The translations under genes were made by a program, and so were the position numbers. Below are positions 8,798 through 16,883 of a DNA stretch of 64,000 bases, one piece after another. The notes beneath the pieces were generated by a model. That model was not told the origin of the DNA and searched no databases. It saw only the letters and a list, made by a program, of their open reading frames with translations. The stretch is from Pseudomonas sp. R84 (GTDB taxonomy: Bacteria; Pseudomonadota; Gammaproteobacteria; Pseudomonadales; Pseudomonadaceae). The stretch spans positions 791,001 through 855,000 of the forward strand of contig NZ_CP019426.1 of assembly GCF_009834515.1 (NCBI RefSeq), read 5' to 3'. Positions within the stretch are counted from its first letter, which is position 1. Every line of letters begins with the position of its first letter.

Positions 8798-11547
8798 GCG
8801 TCCACGGCAACCGGCAACTCGATGCAGAACCGCGCGCCCTCCGCCGAATTGCGCACGCTCAACTGGCCGCCCATGTTGTCGATGATACCGTAGCTCACCG
8901 ACAACCCTAGCCCGGTGCCGACGCCGATCGGTTTGGTGGTGAAGAACGGCTCGAAGATCCGCTCCAGCAGACGCGGATCAATGCCGCCGCCGTTGTCCTC
9001 GACCCACAACCGCACGTTCTGTTCATCGCGCTCGGCGTAGATCGCAATCCACGGTTTGAAGCTCGAGTCCTTCTCGCGTTTGCTCAACAACGCGTCGCGC
9101 GCATTGACCATCAGGTTGATCAGAACCTGCTCAAGCTGATCGACGTAGCCACGCACTTGCACCTCGAACCCTGTCTCGCTGATGTGCAAATCCACGCCTT
9201 TACCGCGCATGCCTTCGGCCAGCAGCGACAGCGTGCCTTCGATGGCCGAGGCGGGGTTGAACAGTTGCTGCTCAATCTCCGAACGCCGGCCGAATACCCG
9301 CATGTGATCGACCACTTTCGCGGCGCGCTGCACCTGCGCATCAATGCGGTTGAGTTTGTCGGTCAGGTAGTCGACCTGCACATCGCCGTTGCCCAGACGC
9401 TTGAGCACGTTGACGATGGCCATGCGCATCACGTTCAGCGGCTGATTGATTTCATGGGCAAGGCCGGTGGCCATTTCGCCGAGGGTGGCCATTTTCGCGC
9501 TTTGCGTGAGTTGTTGCTGCGAGCGGCGCACTTCGGTGTTGTCGCGGCCCACTGCTTGCACTTCGATCAATTGGCCGTGTTCATCGAACACGCCGCGATC
9601 GGACCAGACCCACCAGGCGTGTTCGCGGCCGGGCAGTTGCAGGCTGATTTCTGCGGTGCTTACCGGTTCATCTGCGGTCAGTGAAGCGAGGCGCAGGACG
9701 AATGCGGCGCGTTGTTCTTCGGACATCCAACTGCCCAGATCGACCCCCGGCAGTTGCTCCGGTGTGCATTCCAGGTACGTCGCCAACGGCCGGTTGCCGA
9801 AAGTCAGAATCAGGTCCGGGCGGTAGCGACAGATCATTGCCGGCGAGTCCTCCACCAGAATCCGGTAGCGCTCTTCACTCTTTTTCACCTGCTCGGCCGC
9901 CAGGGTCGCTTCGGTGACGTCCAGCCACAAACCGACCGCTTCCACCGGCAGGCCGAGGTCATTGCGCAGCAACCTGGCTTCATCGAGCAGCCAGTGATAT
10001 TCACCATGCCGGTCGCGCAGCCGATAACGCGCGCGCACTGAGCCTTCACGCAGCAACTGGCGGCTGCGGGCGAAATACAGGTCGCGATCGTCAGGGTGGA
10101 TCAGCTCGATCAGTGCACTGTTGCCGCAGTCCGCAAGACTCCAGCCCAGCAGCGGTTGCAGGCTGGCACTGAAGAACGCCGGGATCAGCGCGCCTTCGTG
10201 ATACTGCTGGACGTAAATCACCGCCGGCGAACTGGCGATCAGGTTGTCGAGCCGTGCATGCGCGGCGGCGGCGCGTTGCTGCTGGTTCTGGATGTCGCTG
10301 ATGTCGAGCATGAAACCGACTCGCCGGCGATGCTCGCCGCTGCCAATCACTTGGCCTTGCACGCGATACCACGTTGGCGCCTGCGCGGGATCGCCATTGC
10401 GCAGGCGCACCGACAGCGTCAGGGCTTCGCCATGTTGCTGCAAGGCCTGTAGACGGCTGCGCAACTCGTCGCGGTCGGCGGGATGGATCTGTGCCAGCCA
10501 GTCTTCCAGCGCCAGTCCGTCATTGTTCAGTTGCAGGGACGCAGCCAGCGCAGGCGCCAGTTGAATGTTGTCGTCACCGCCGAGGATTTCCCACCAGCCT
10601 GCACCCAACAGGGTTTGCAGCGCTTCGATGCGCTCCAGTTGCCGGTGATGCTGCTGTTCGCGCAGGCGCCCGAGCAACGGCCCGGCCAGCGCGGCGAGCA
10701 GCGCCATCCAGTCACGTTCGGTCAGGTACGGCGCGGCGCTGTCCACGGGATAAAACCCGCAGAGCAGCCAGGCCACCACACCGCGTTCATCGCTATACGG
10801 CACCGCGAAACCTTCGGCATTGCCAAACAGAGCCTGCACCCGTGAATGTTCATCGAGGCCATGGTGCGCGCCAACACGCTGCGGCGCAGCGCCGTTGAGG
10901 CTGTCCAGCGGCGTGCCGAGACGCTGATCGTCATGCCACAAAGTCGGCGCATCGTGGGCGCGATACTGGCGATAAATCTGCCAGCCCTGCGTCTCATCAT
11001 CGAGTAAGGCCAACGCCAGACAAGGGATGTGCCAGTGCTGGGCAATCACCTGCAGTTGTTCGCTGACGATCACCGGCAAACGCAGCGGGCTGCACGCGCG
11101 CAACTGTTCGCTGATCTGCCCGGCAATCAATTGGCAGGCGTCACGCTGGCGCGATTGCTGGCGTTCGAACAGCAGGTCGGCGATATCGATCAACTGCATC
11201 AACCAGCCTTCGCCCTGCGGTTGCACCCAGCCACGCAAGTGCAAGGGCTGCTCGCCCAATCCCGAAAAGTCGAGATCGAGCAGTAGCCCTTGCCACTCCC
11301 TCGGCCGACCTTCGATGGTCAATGTGCTGTGGGGCAACAGATAGGCGCTCAGTGGCAAGGGTTGCTGGTGCGGTTTGTGCTGCGCCAGCAGATGGCGCAA
11401 CGGGCCGGCCATTTGCAGCACGCCAGCGTCGTCGTTCAGGTACAGGTGCAAGCCTGTTGCGGGTGAGCCGAGTGGGTCGGGCAACTCGTGGGCGGCGGGC
11501 GGCGTGCGTTTGAGCAAGCGCCCGAAGAGTTTGTCCCCCGACGTCAA
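8794..11547 (-). CDS. pprA: PAS/GAF multidomain sensor histidine kinase PprA
   Basis: 917 residues with no clear membrane segments, so probably cytoplasmic. Order: N-terminal sensory part, a GAF-like region (about 150-310), several PAS domains (about 330-660) and a kinase core. The core has H-box LAHEINQPLN (His698), N-box NLMVNARDAL (Asn815), VEDNGGGID and TGLGLSVSYGI. It is the partner kinase of PprB, which controls Tad pili and adhesion in P. aeruginosa (family knowledge). The start is TTG in a TTGA overlap with the TadE-like gene; no ATG exists for another 45 codons. There is no strong ribosome site, so expression likely depends on coupling. Confidence 0.85.
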   Translation of the reverse strand: MTSGDKLFGRLLKRTPPAAHELPDPLGSPATGLHLYLNDDAGVLQMAGPLRHLLAQHKPHQQPLPLSAYLLPHSTLTIEGRPREWQGLLLDLDFSGLGEQPLHLRGWVQPQGEGWLMQLIDIADLLFERQQSRQRDACQLIAGQISEQLRACSPLRLPVIVSEQLQVIAQHWHIPCLALALLDDETQGWQIYRQYRAHDAPTLWHDDQRLGTPLDSLNGAAPQRVGAHHGLDEHSRVQALFGNAEGFAVPYSDERGVVAWLLCGFYPVDSAAPYLTERDWMALLAALAGPLLGRLREQQHHRQLERIEALQTLLGAGWWEILGGDDNIQLAPALAASLQLNNDGLALEDWLAQIHPADRDELRSRLQALQQHGEALTLSVRLRNGDPAQAPTWYRVQGQVIGSGEHRRRVGFMLDISDIQNQQQRAAAAHARLDNLIASSPAVIYVQQYHEGALIPAFFSASLQPLLGWSLADCGNSALIELIHPDDRDLYFARSRQLLREGSVRARYRLRDRHGEYHWLLDEARLLRNDLGLPVEAVGLWLDVTEATLAAEQVKKSEERYRILVEDSPAMICRYRPDLILTFGNRPLATYLECTPEQLPGVDLGSWMSEEQRAAFVLRLASLTADEPVSTAEISLQLPGREHAWWVWSDRGVFDEHGQLIEVQAVGRDNTEVRRSQQQLTQSAKMATLGEMATGLAHEINQPLNVMRMAIVNVLKRLGNGDVQVDYLTDKLNRIDAQVQRAAKVVDHMRVFGRRSEIEQQLFNPASAIEGTLSLLAEGMRGKGVDLHISETGFEVQVRGYVDQLEQVLINLMVNARDALLSKREKDSSFKPWIAIYAERDEQNVRLWVEDNGGGIDPRLLERIFEPFFTTKPIGVGTGLGLSVSYGIIDNMGGQLSVRNSAEGARFCIELPVAVDA

Positions 11548-11987
11548 AATTGCAGACTCGATTTGGCGGTCAGGTAGGTGGGCAGGTTGGGCACTGGGCC
11601 AACGACCGGAAGCACCAGAAACGGCATGACCTGATTCAACTTGCTGACCGGATAATCCACTCGCACCGTCAGCAGGCCTGAAGCGCTGTATTGGCTGCTG
11701 GTATCAACGCCGACCACCAGGTTGAAGACCGGCGGAATCCAGGATAATTGCTGGGTCAGCGTAGCGTTCGCGGTGTTGAGCACCACCGTTGAATAGTTGG
11801 GCGTGTTGGGATCGACCGCGACACTGCGGCGTACCGCTTCGGAGGTGGCCTGGTTGAACGATTGCATCATCACCAAGGGCAGGCTGTAACTGACCAGACC
11901 GTAAAACACGGCGAAAAAAATGATGAACACCAAGGCGAACTCAATCGCCACCGCACCTTTTTGCGACTTCCGAAAGCCGGTTTTCAT
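11544..11987 (-). CDS. TadE-like pseudopilin of the Tad locus
   Basis: 147 residues from the ATG at 11987; an in-frame GTG at 12011 would add eight. The N-terminus carries a type IV prepilin signal: basic leader, Gly11 at -1, then AVAIEFALVFIIFFAVFYG with Glu at +5, so it should be cut by FppA. The rest is a small extracellular domain (PNTPNYSTVVLN, LLTVRVDYPVSKLNQ). TadE pseudopilins assist Flp pilus assembly. It is transcribed with pprA (4-bp overlap) and divergent from fppA over about 75 bp. The position matches the gene between pprA and fppA in P. aeruginosa. Confidence 0.83.
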   Translation of the reverse strand: MKTGFRKSQKGAVAIEFALVFIIFFAVFYGLVSYSLPLVMMQSFNQATSEAVRRSVAVDPNTPNYSTVVLNTANATLTQQLSWIPPVFNLVVGVDTSSQYSASGLLTVRVDYPVSKLNQVMPFLVLPVVGPVPNLPTYLTAKSSLQF

Positions 11988-12062
11988 GAGTGCGTCTACC
12001 CTGACTGTCACTGCGTAGTATCAGCATAGAATCATTCAGCAAAAACGGACGGTTTTTACCGG

Positions 12063-12533
12063 ATGCACAGTTTTATCCTCCTGATCTGGCTCGTGCTGTG
12101 CGCGGCGCAAGACGCCCGCCAGCGCCGCATTGCCAATGCTCTGACCCTCGGCGTCGCCGCACTGGCGCTGATCTGGCTGTTGTGCACCGGCAGCACCTGG
12201 CTGGGCGCGGAAGCGGGGCAGGGCGGTTGGGCCTGCCTGATTGCGCTGGCACTGACCCTGCCGGGTTTTTTCATGGGCCGCATGGGCGCCGGCGATGTGA
12301 AATTAATGACAGCTCTGGGGCTTGCGACGGACGGTCTGTTCATTCTTGGGGTATTTATTGGTGCTGGGCTCGCCAGCGTGGTCTGGATGCTGCTGGCGCC
12401 AAGAGTCTGGCTTCATATGAGTCAAGGGCTTAGAGATCGTCTGCGATATCTGGGGCCAACTATGTCAAAAAAGCTGCCATTTGCACCGTTTGTGCTGCTT
12501 GGGACGGTGCTTGTTCTGCTTTGGATCCATTAG
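12063..12533 (+). CDS. fppA: Flp prepilin peptidase FppA (A24 family, TadV type)
   Basis: 156 residues with about four membrane segments. Both catalytic aspartates of A24 aspartyl prepilin peptidases are present: Asp17 in AAQDARQRRIAN and Asp78 in GAGDVK. The N-methylation domain of PilD is absent, as in TadV/FppA enzymes. It should process the two Flp prepilins and the TadE-like pseudopilin encoded nearby. Its stop codon lies inside a CCATTAG word that may belong to the pprB operator. Orientation is toward pprB. Confidence 0.9.
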   Translation: MHSFILLIWLVLCAAQDARQRRIANALTLGVAALALIWLLCTGSTWLGAEAGQGGWACLIALALTLPGFFMGRMGAGDVKLMTALGLATDGLFILGVFIGAGLASVVWMLLAPRVWLHMSQGLRDRLRYLGPTMSKKLPFAPFVLLGTVLVLLWIH

Positions 12534-12582
12534 TCGCCAAGCGCCATTAGTTCTATGTACATAGTCGGAAAGTACGTCTACT
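12527..12582 (+). promoter_or_regulatory. Candidate operator region upstream of pprB
   Basis: Two CCATTAG words 17 bases apart (12527 and 12544), then a perfect 12-base palindrome CTATGTACATAG (12553-12564) and the near-palindrome AGTACGTCTACT. All lie 80-130 bases before the pprB start. Dense symmetry in a short spacer suggests regulator binding, possibly autoregulation; not proven. Confidence 0.4.
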
Positions 12583-12659
12583 TTCAAAGGAACTGGTTAT
12601 ACAACCAAAGGCTGGCAGTACAGGAATGGTCAGCTTTGGCCTGGGACATGGAGTAGCAC

Positions 12660-13448
12660 TTGAACAAGCTTACGTCTGCGGTAAAAGTCCTCGTGGTCGA
12701 CGATCAGCCGTTGATTGTGGAGGAGTTGTGCGAGTTTCTTGAAAGTAGCGGTTATCGCTGTGTGCCGTGTGAGTCCAGTGCGCAGGCGATCGAGCGTTTC
12801 AGTGAGGACGCGGAGATCGGTCTGGTGCTGAGTGATCTGCACATGCCGGACATGGATGGCATTCAGTTGATTCAGGAATTGCAGCGGCTGGCGGGCAAGC
12901 ATCGGGCGTTCGAGGCGATCATGCTGACTGGGCGTGCCGACAAGCAGGACGTGATCAAGGCGTTGCGTGCCGGGATTGCCGATTATTATCAGAAACCGAT
13001 TGATCTGGATGAATTGCTCGAAGGTGTGCGGCGACAGGAGGTGGCTCTGCAGGAGCGGCAGAAGAATCTGCAACTGGGGCATTTGAATCAGAAGTTGCAG
13101 TATTTGTCTGAGTCGATTGATGACCTTTATCAGGATCTGGACAAGGTGCGGCGCAGTCCTTCGTCGGTGGTTCGCGATGGGTTGGGTGGTGAGCCCGCCG
13201 AGGTTGAGGCGCAGGAGATGCCGGCGATTTTCAATCAGTTGTCGCCGCGGCAACTGGATGTGGCGCGGTTGGTCGGTAAGGGGCAGACCAATTATCAGAT
13301 TGCCTGTGAGTTGGGGATTACCGAGAACACGGTGAAGCTTTATGTTTCGCAGGTGTTGCGGTTGACGCATATGCATAATCGGACGCAGTTGGCTTTGGCT
13401 CTTTCGCCGAGTGCTTCGGCTGCGCGGCAGCGGGTTACGGCGCATTGA
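12660..13448 (+). CDS. pprB: Response regulator PprB (receiver plus LuxR-type HTH)
   Basis: 262 residues. Receiver: acidic pocket VVDDQ (Asp14/15), phosphoacceptor Asp59 in LSDLHMPDMDG, MLTGRAD and KPID lysine near 115. A coiled linker (VALQERQKNLQLGHLNQKLQYL) leads to a C-terminal LuxR HTH (QLSPRQLDVARLVGKGQTNYQIACELGI). PprB is the Tad/adhesion regulator paired with PprA. The start is TTG with GGAG six bases upstream; the nearby ATG at 12648 runs into TAG after one codon. A ~320-bp repeat begins 46 bases after the stop. Confidence 0.9.
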   Translation: MNKLTSAVKVLVVDDQPLIVEELCEFLESSGYRCVPCESSAQAIERFSEDAEIGLVLSDLHMPDMDGIQLIQELQRLAGKHRAFEAIMLTGRADKQDVIKALRAGIADYYQKPIDLDELLEGVRRQEVALQERQKNLQLGHLNQKLQYLSESIDDLYQDLDKVRRSPSSVVRDGLGGEPAEVEAQEMPAIFNQLSPRQLDVARLVGKGQTNYQIACELGITENTVKLYVSQVLRLTHMHNRTQLALALSPSASAARQRVTAH

Positions 13449-13493
13449 CTTGGCGGCCTTTGGGCCGACCAGGTTCTTGGGGTTTGGTGTGTA

Positions 13494-13810
13494 TATCCGT
13501 TTTTTTGGGTGTTGCGGCTGGCGGTTCCGCCCTTACGGCGGGTCACTTTTTCAGACGCCAAAAAGTAACCAAAAGGCTGGGCCCCGGCGTTCGGCCCCTC
13601 GCTGGGGCTCGGGGTTCCTTCGTTCCGGGATCTATCCGGGGGCATCGCCTACGGTTTGCTTCGCTGCACCTCCTCTCGATGTGTTTGGCTTCGCCAAACG
13701 GTCGCTGCGCTCCCACCCCCGGATAAATCCCTCCACTCAGCCTGCCGAAGGGGCCAACAGATCAAAAGCTGCAGCCGAGCTAACGCTCATCCTGTTGAGT
13801 GGTTAGGAGC
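13494..13810. repeat. Long dispersed repeat, copy 1 (flanks tad locus)
   Basis: About 317 bp closely matching 23688-24013 in the same orientation. Shared landmarks are TTCCGCCCTTACGGCGGGTC, AAAAAGTAACCAAAA, GGGGCTCGGGGTTCCTTCG, GTTTGGCTTCGCCAAACGGT and CTAACGCTCATCCTGTTGAG. The GTTTGGC-TTC-GCCAAAC block is a hairpin. Open frames through it are low-complexity and differ between copies, so it is treated as non-coding. Confidence 0.88.
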
Positions 13811-14152
13811 GGGTGAGGGGCTTTTGATCTGGTTCAAAATCTGAATTCGACTCGATATTTCACGTCGGCGTAGCTCTCCCAAACACCACGGTCAGTCCCC
13901 TCTCCCTCTGGGAGAGGGTTAGGGTGAGGGGCTTTTGATCTATTTCATAATCTGAGTTCGACGCGGTATTTCACGTCGGCGTACCTTTTCCAAACACCTC
14001 GTTCAGTCCCCTCTCCCTCTGGGAGAGGGTTAGGGTGAGGGGCTTTTGATCTATTTCATAATCTGAGTTCGACGCGGTATTTCACGTCGGCGTACCTCTA
14101 CCAAACACCCCGGTCAGTCCCCTCTCCCTCCGGGAGAGGGCTAGGGTGAGGG
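13811..14152. repeat. Tandem array of three 111-bp units
   Basis: The word GGGTGAGGGGCTTTTGATCT recurs at 13811, 13922 and 14033 with an exact 111-base period, and a final partial boundary lies at 14144. Each unit ends in the hairpin CCCTCTCCC-TCT-GGGAGAGGG. The unit ends match the right end of the MITE-like element at 3544, 31656 and 33036, so the array looks like serial duplication of half an element. No gene lies in 13449-14487. Confidence 0.88.
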
Positions 14153-14207
14153 TTGGCTTTTGGCTGTTTAAATTTGTGGTAGATAACCAGAACCTTCCCA
14201 CACTGTT

Positions 14208-14464
14208 TTCAGGTTGTCCGTCGGACGTGAGCTCTCTAGTCTTTGGCTGTCGCTGCCAATTCAGCGACCGGGTGTGGAAACCTGAATTTCAAGTAGATGC
14301 GTTGCATCGCTACCGCAATCATTGTCGGCGTCTTCTTTCGTCTGCAAACTGTGTCGCGGCGGCTGTGCGCGGGCAGGCTTCGGTCTGGCCGGTTGCCTAC
14401 TTATCGGTTTTCCACCCTGCGTACAGCTGCCACCTTTTGTCGTGTGGAAACGACAAAGGTTGGC
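14208..14464 (+). ncRNA. Candidate structured 5' leader of the DUF6124 gene
   Basis: A closing stem TTCAGGTT (14208-14215) with AACCTGAA (14279-14286) encloses two hairpins: GTCCG-T-CGGAC (14216-14226) and GTCGCTG with CAGCGAC (14249-14268), a three-way junction. A third hairpin GATGC-GTT-GCATC lies at 14296-14308. A long 15-base stem (14429-14443 with 14450-14464, 13 pairs) ends 12 bases before the ribosome site. The density of nested stems is unlike ordinary spacer, suggesting a regulatory leader RNA. Strand is inferred from the downstream gene. Confidence 0.5.
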
Positions 14465-14487
14465 TCCTCAGCCAAGTAGGAGTTGTT

Positions 14488-14850
14488 ATGGACAAACTGA
14501 TCCCCGACCCACCCCACGAACCCCTCACCTCGCTCGAAGAAGCCATCCGCGCCGACAACCTCGCCAAAAACCGCGAAGCCATCAAACGCGCTCTCGATTT
14601 CTACCTCTGCCCCGAACCTGCAAAACCCCGCCAAGCCAGCACGATGTTTCTCATCCATCCGAAAATCGACACCGAAAGCCTGCTCGCCCACGCCTGCGAA
14701 TCCCTGGCCTCGGCCAACACACTGGCCGGTAACTTTGCCGATCAGCTTGGTCGGCCTGAGCGCAATACCGCGCTGGCGATTCAGCAGATCATCATGCTCG
14801 CCGAACTGGCGGTAAACCAGGCATTGGATCGGGTGGATGCGCAGACCTGA
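14488..14850 (+). CDS. DUF6124-type small protein
   Basis: 120 residues starting MDKLIPDPPHEPLTSLEEA, with a TAGGAG site six bases before the ATG. It is soluble, alpha-helical in appearance, with no signal peptide. The conserved-looking core is TMFLIHPKIDTESLLAHACESLASANTLAGNFADQL followed by helix ALAIQQIIMLAELAVNQAL. I recognise it as the Pseudomonas DUF6124/DUF3077-like group, of unknown function. It is an insertion relative to the P. aeruginosa tad order, is preceded by an unusually structured leader, and reads toward the leftward tad operon. Confidence 0.7.
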   Translation: MDKLIPDPPHEPLTSLEEAIRADNLAKNREAIKRALDFYLCPEPAKPRQASTMFLIHPKIDTESLLAHACESLASANTLAGNFADQLGRPERNTALAIQQIIMLAELAVNQALDRVDAQT

Positions 14851-14876
14851 ACTGGCTGAAACACCGCGTCATCGTT

Positions 14877-14950
14877 CATCGCCAGCAGGCTGGCTCCCAC
14901 AGGTGAAATGCATTTCAAAATGTGGGAGCGAGCTTGCTCGCGAAAGCGGT
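14877..14950. repeat. Outward-facing REP pair
   Basis: A degenerate REP (CGCCAGCAGGCTGGCTCCCA) and a second REP (TGTGGGAGCGAGCTTGCTCG) in the order opposite to a REPIN, filling the gap between the DUF6124 gene and the end of the tad operon. It may act as the operon's 3' structure. Confidence 0.8.
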
Positions 14951-14969
14951 GGAGCAGTGAGCCTCAAAC

Positions 14970-15242
14970 TCAATTCTTGCTCTCGATCTTGCCACCCGCA
15001 TCGGGATCATAAAAATCCGGAATCTCATATTTGTACTTCTTCAACCAGCGCTGCATCGCCAGATCCCGTTCGGTTGCGGTCGCCGTTTGTGGTTTGGGCG
15101 AGGCGGCTTTGTTGCGGCTTTGCAGGACCAGCCAGCCTTCGGTTTCCTGTTGTTGCGCCGAGGCGGGGCCGGCGTCGATGGCAGCGGCGCTGAGGGGCAG
15201 GCTGAGCAGGGTCAGGTAGCACAGGCCTTTAAAGGGATGCAT
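14970..15242 (-). CDS. DUF3613 periplasmic protein of the tad operon
   Basis: 90 residues with an N-terminal signal peptide (LCYLTLLSLPLSAAA). The mature part contains EGWLVLQSRNKAAS and AMQRWLKKYKYEIPDFYD, matching DUF3613, found beside tadD in pseudomonads (PA4298 position). It is the last gene of the leftward operon, 10 bp after tadD. Exported; role in pilus assembly unknown. The final Lys/Asn-rich tail is unremarkable. Confidence 0.8.
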   Translation of the reverse strand: MHPFKGLCYLTLLSLPLSAAAIDAGPASAQQQETEGWLVLQSRNKAASPKPQTATATERDLAMQRWLKKYKYEIPDFYDPDAGGKIESKN

Positions 15243-15252
15243 GGCTGTCTCC

Positions 15253-15975
15253 TTATTTGATCGGTGACGGCAACGGGTCGACGACGGCGGCCACTTGGTT
15301 GCTGGTGGCCGGTTTGGTCTTGATCGGGGCTTTGAGTTTTTCTGCGCGTTGCTGGGCTTCGGTGAATTGTTGCGGGGTCAGTTTCGCGCGGCTGACGATT
15401 TCGGCGGCTTGTGGCCAGTCGTTCTGGTACAGCAGCAGGGTGACCATGTTCAGTGTTGCCAGTTGGTTGTTCTGCTTGAGTTCGATGGCGGTGAGAAACT
15501 CGAAACGTGCGTCGTTCAGGCGCAGCTGGTTGAGGTAGACCACGCCGAGGTCGTTGCGGATTTTTTCGTCGGTGGGGGCCAGTCGGGCGGCGCGTTGCAG
15601 GTGGGCCTGGGCCTGGCCGTTGTCGCCGCGAGCGGCGTAGAGCTGGCCGAGGCCGTGTTCGGCTTCGGCGGTCAGGCAGCCGCCGAGCAGGCTGCGGTAC
15701 AGCGGCTCGGCTTCGCTGCGGCCGAGCAGGCGATAGACCTTGGCTTTGCGCAGGCGCACTTCGCTGATGTTGTCCGGCAGGCTTTGCAGGTTGGCGAGGC
15801 TGGCATGCAGTTTGCCGTCGTTGGCCAGGTCGTCTGCGAGGTTCAGGGCCAGCTCCTGCTCCTGGGGCATTTTGCTGCAACTGCTCGGTGACAGCAGTGC
15901 CGTCCAAGGTGCCTGGCCGTCGGTGGCGCAACCGCCGAGCAGCAACAGACTTGCGATGACTATCAGTACTTTCAT
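15253..15975 (-). CDS. tadD: Tad lipoprotein TadD (TPR pilotin)
   Basis: 240 residues from an ATG with a GGAGAG site. Lipobox LLLLGGC (Cys16). The mature part is built of TPR-like repeats, for example AEHGLGQLYAARGDNGQAQAHLQRAARLAPTDEKIRNDLGVVYLNQLRLNDARFEFLTAIELK (about residues 105-170). TadD is an outer-membrane lipoprotein needed for assembly of the RcpA secretin. It lies between tadC and the DUF3613 gene in the operon. An in-frame upstream start at 16020 would overlap tadC and destroy the signal. Confidence 0.9.
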   Translation of the reverse strand: MKVLIVIASLLLLGGCATDGQAPWTALLSPSSCSKMPQEQELALNLADDLANDGKLHASLANLQSLPDNISEVRLRKAKVYRLLGRSEAEPLYRSLLGGCLTAEAEHGLGQLYAARGDNGQAQAHLQRAARLAPTDEKIRNDLGVVYLNQLRLNDARFEFLTAIELKQNNQLATLNMVTLLLYQNDWPQAAEIVSRAKLTPQQFTEAQQRAEKLKAPIKTKPATSNQVAAVVDPLPSPIK

Positions 15976-15997
15976 CAAACGCTCTCCATGAGCAAGG

Positions 15998-16882
15998 TCA
16001 GTTTGCAAACGCCCGGGCAATGGCGGTGAAGCCCGGGCCGGCGAGGACGATCAGCAGTGCGGGAAACAGAAACAGCATCATCACCACCGACATCTTCGCC
16101 GACATTTTCGAGATGTATTCCTGCAAGCGCGTCAGGCGGCGGTCATCCAGCAATTGCTTGAGCGCCAGCAGCGATTTCATCGCGCCACCGCCCTGTTGAA
16201 TCAGTTGCTGGAGGATCACGCAGGTGTCAGTGAATTCGTCGACGGCGAGCATTACTGCGGTTTTGTTTAACTCTTGGCCGAGTTCCAGGCCAGAGTCGAC
16301 ACGGGTCAGGATCAGGCGCAGTTCGCTGGTCAGTTCCGGCAGCAGTTTTTGCGCTTCGATGCTGAGCACGCGCAGGGCCTGTTCGACGGCCATGCCGGAT
16401 TCGAAGAGGATGCGCAGCAGCGGAATGAACGTCGACACCTCCACGGCGATGGTTCTTTGCCGACGTGCCGCCGCGTAGGCCAGCAAGCGTTTGGGCAGCA
16501 GATAGCCGGCGCCGGTGGCGAGCATCGGCACGATCCAGCGGTTGTCAGCCTGCGGGAAAAACACCTCTTGCAGAAAAATCGCCAAACCCAACGTCAGCAA
16601 CGGCGTGCCGATCTGGCAGGCGGCGTACAGCGCCCGTTCGCTAGAGCGGCGCCAGCCGATGCGGTTGAGCAGAGTCTGGGTTTCGCTGTCGATGCTCACC
16701 GAGCGTTGTCCGAACTTACTGCCGCCCAGTGCGCGCAGCCAACTGCCGAAGCGGTTTTCACGCACCAGATGCCCTTGCAAGCGCTGATTGACCTGACGCA
16801 CCCGGCGCCGTTCGGTGAGCAAGTGATTGACCACGAGTAGCAGGGCGCCGAGCAGCAACATGAGAGCGGCGAGGTAGACCAT
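15998..16882 (-). CDS. tadC: Tad inner-membrane platform protein TadC
   Basis: 294 residues of the GspF/TadC family: N-terminal membrane anchor, two central hydrophobic segments, the T2SSF domain (LRILFESGMAVEQALRVLS, VILQQLIQQGGGAMKSLLALKQ) and a C-terminal membrane helix (MLFLFPALLIVLAGPGF). With TadB it forms the platform that couples the TadA ATPase to Flp polymerisation. It starts one base after the stop of tadB. Confidence 0.92.
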   Translation of the reverse strand: MVYLAALMLLLGALLLVVNHLLTERRRVRQVNQRLQGHLVRENRFGSWLRALGGSKFGQRSVSIDSETQTLLNRIGWRRSSERALYAACQIGTPLLTLGLAIFLQEVFFPQADNRWIVPMLATGAGYLLPKRLLAYAAARRQRTIAVEVSTFIPLLRILFESGMAVEQALRVLSIEAQKLLPELTSELRLILTRVDSGLELGQELNKTAVMLAVDEFTDTCVILQQLIQQGGGAMKSLLALKQLLDDRRLTRLQEYISKMSAKMSVVMMLFLFPALLIVLAGPGFTAIARAFAN

Positions 16883-16883
16883 G

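Noticed and set aside
13411..13806. Possible small protein within the long repeat (also around 23785)
   Set aside because: The translations are low-complexity, overlap several frames, and the two repeat copies do not preserve one frame; better read as non-coding repeat.
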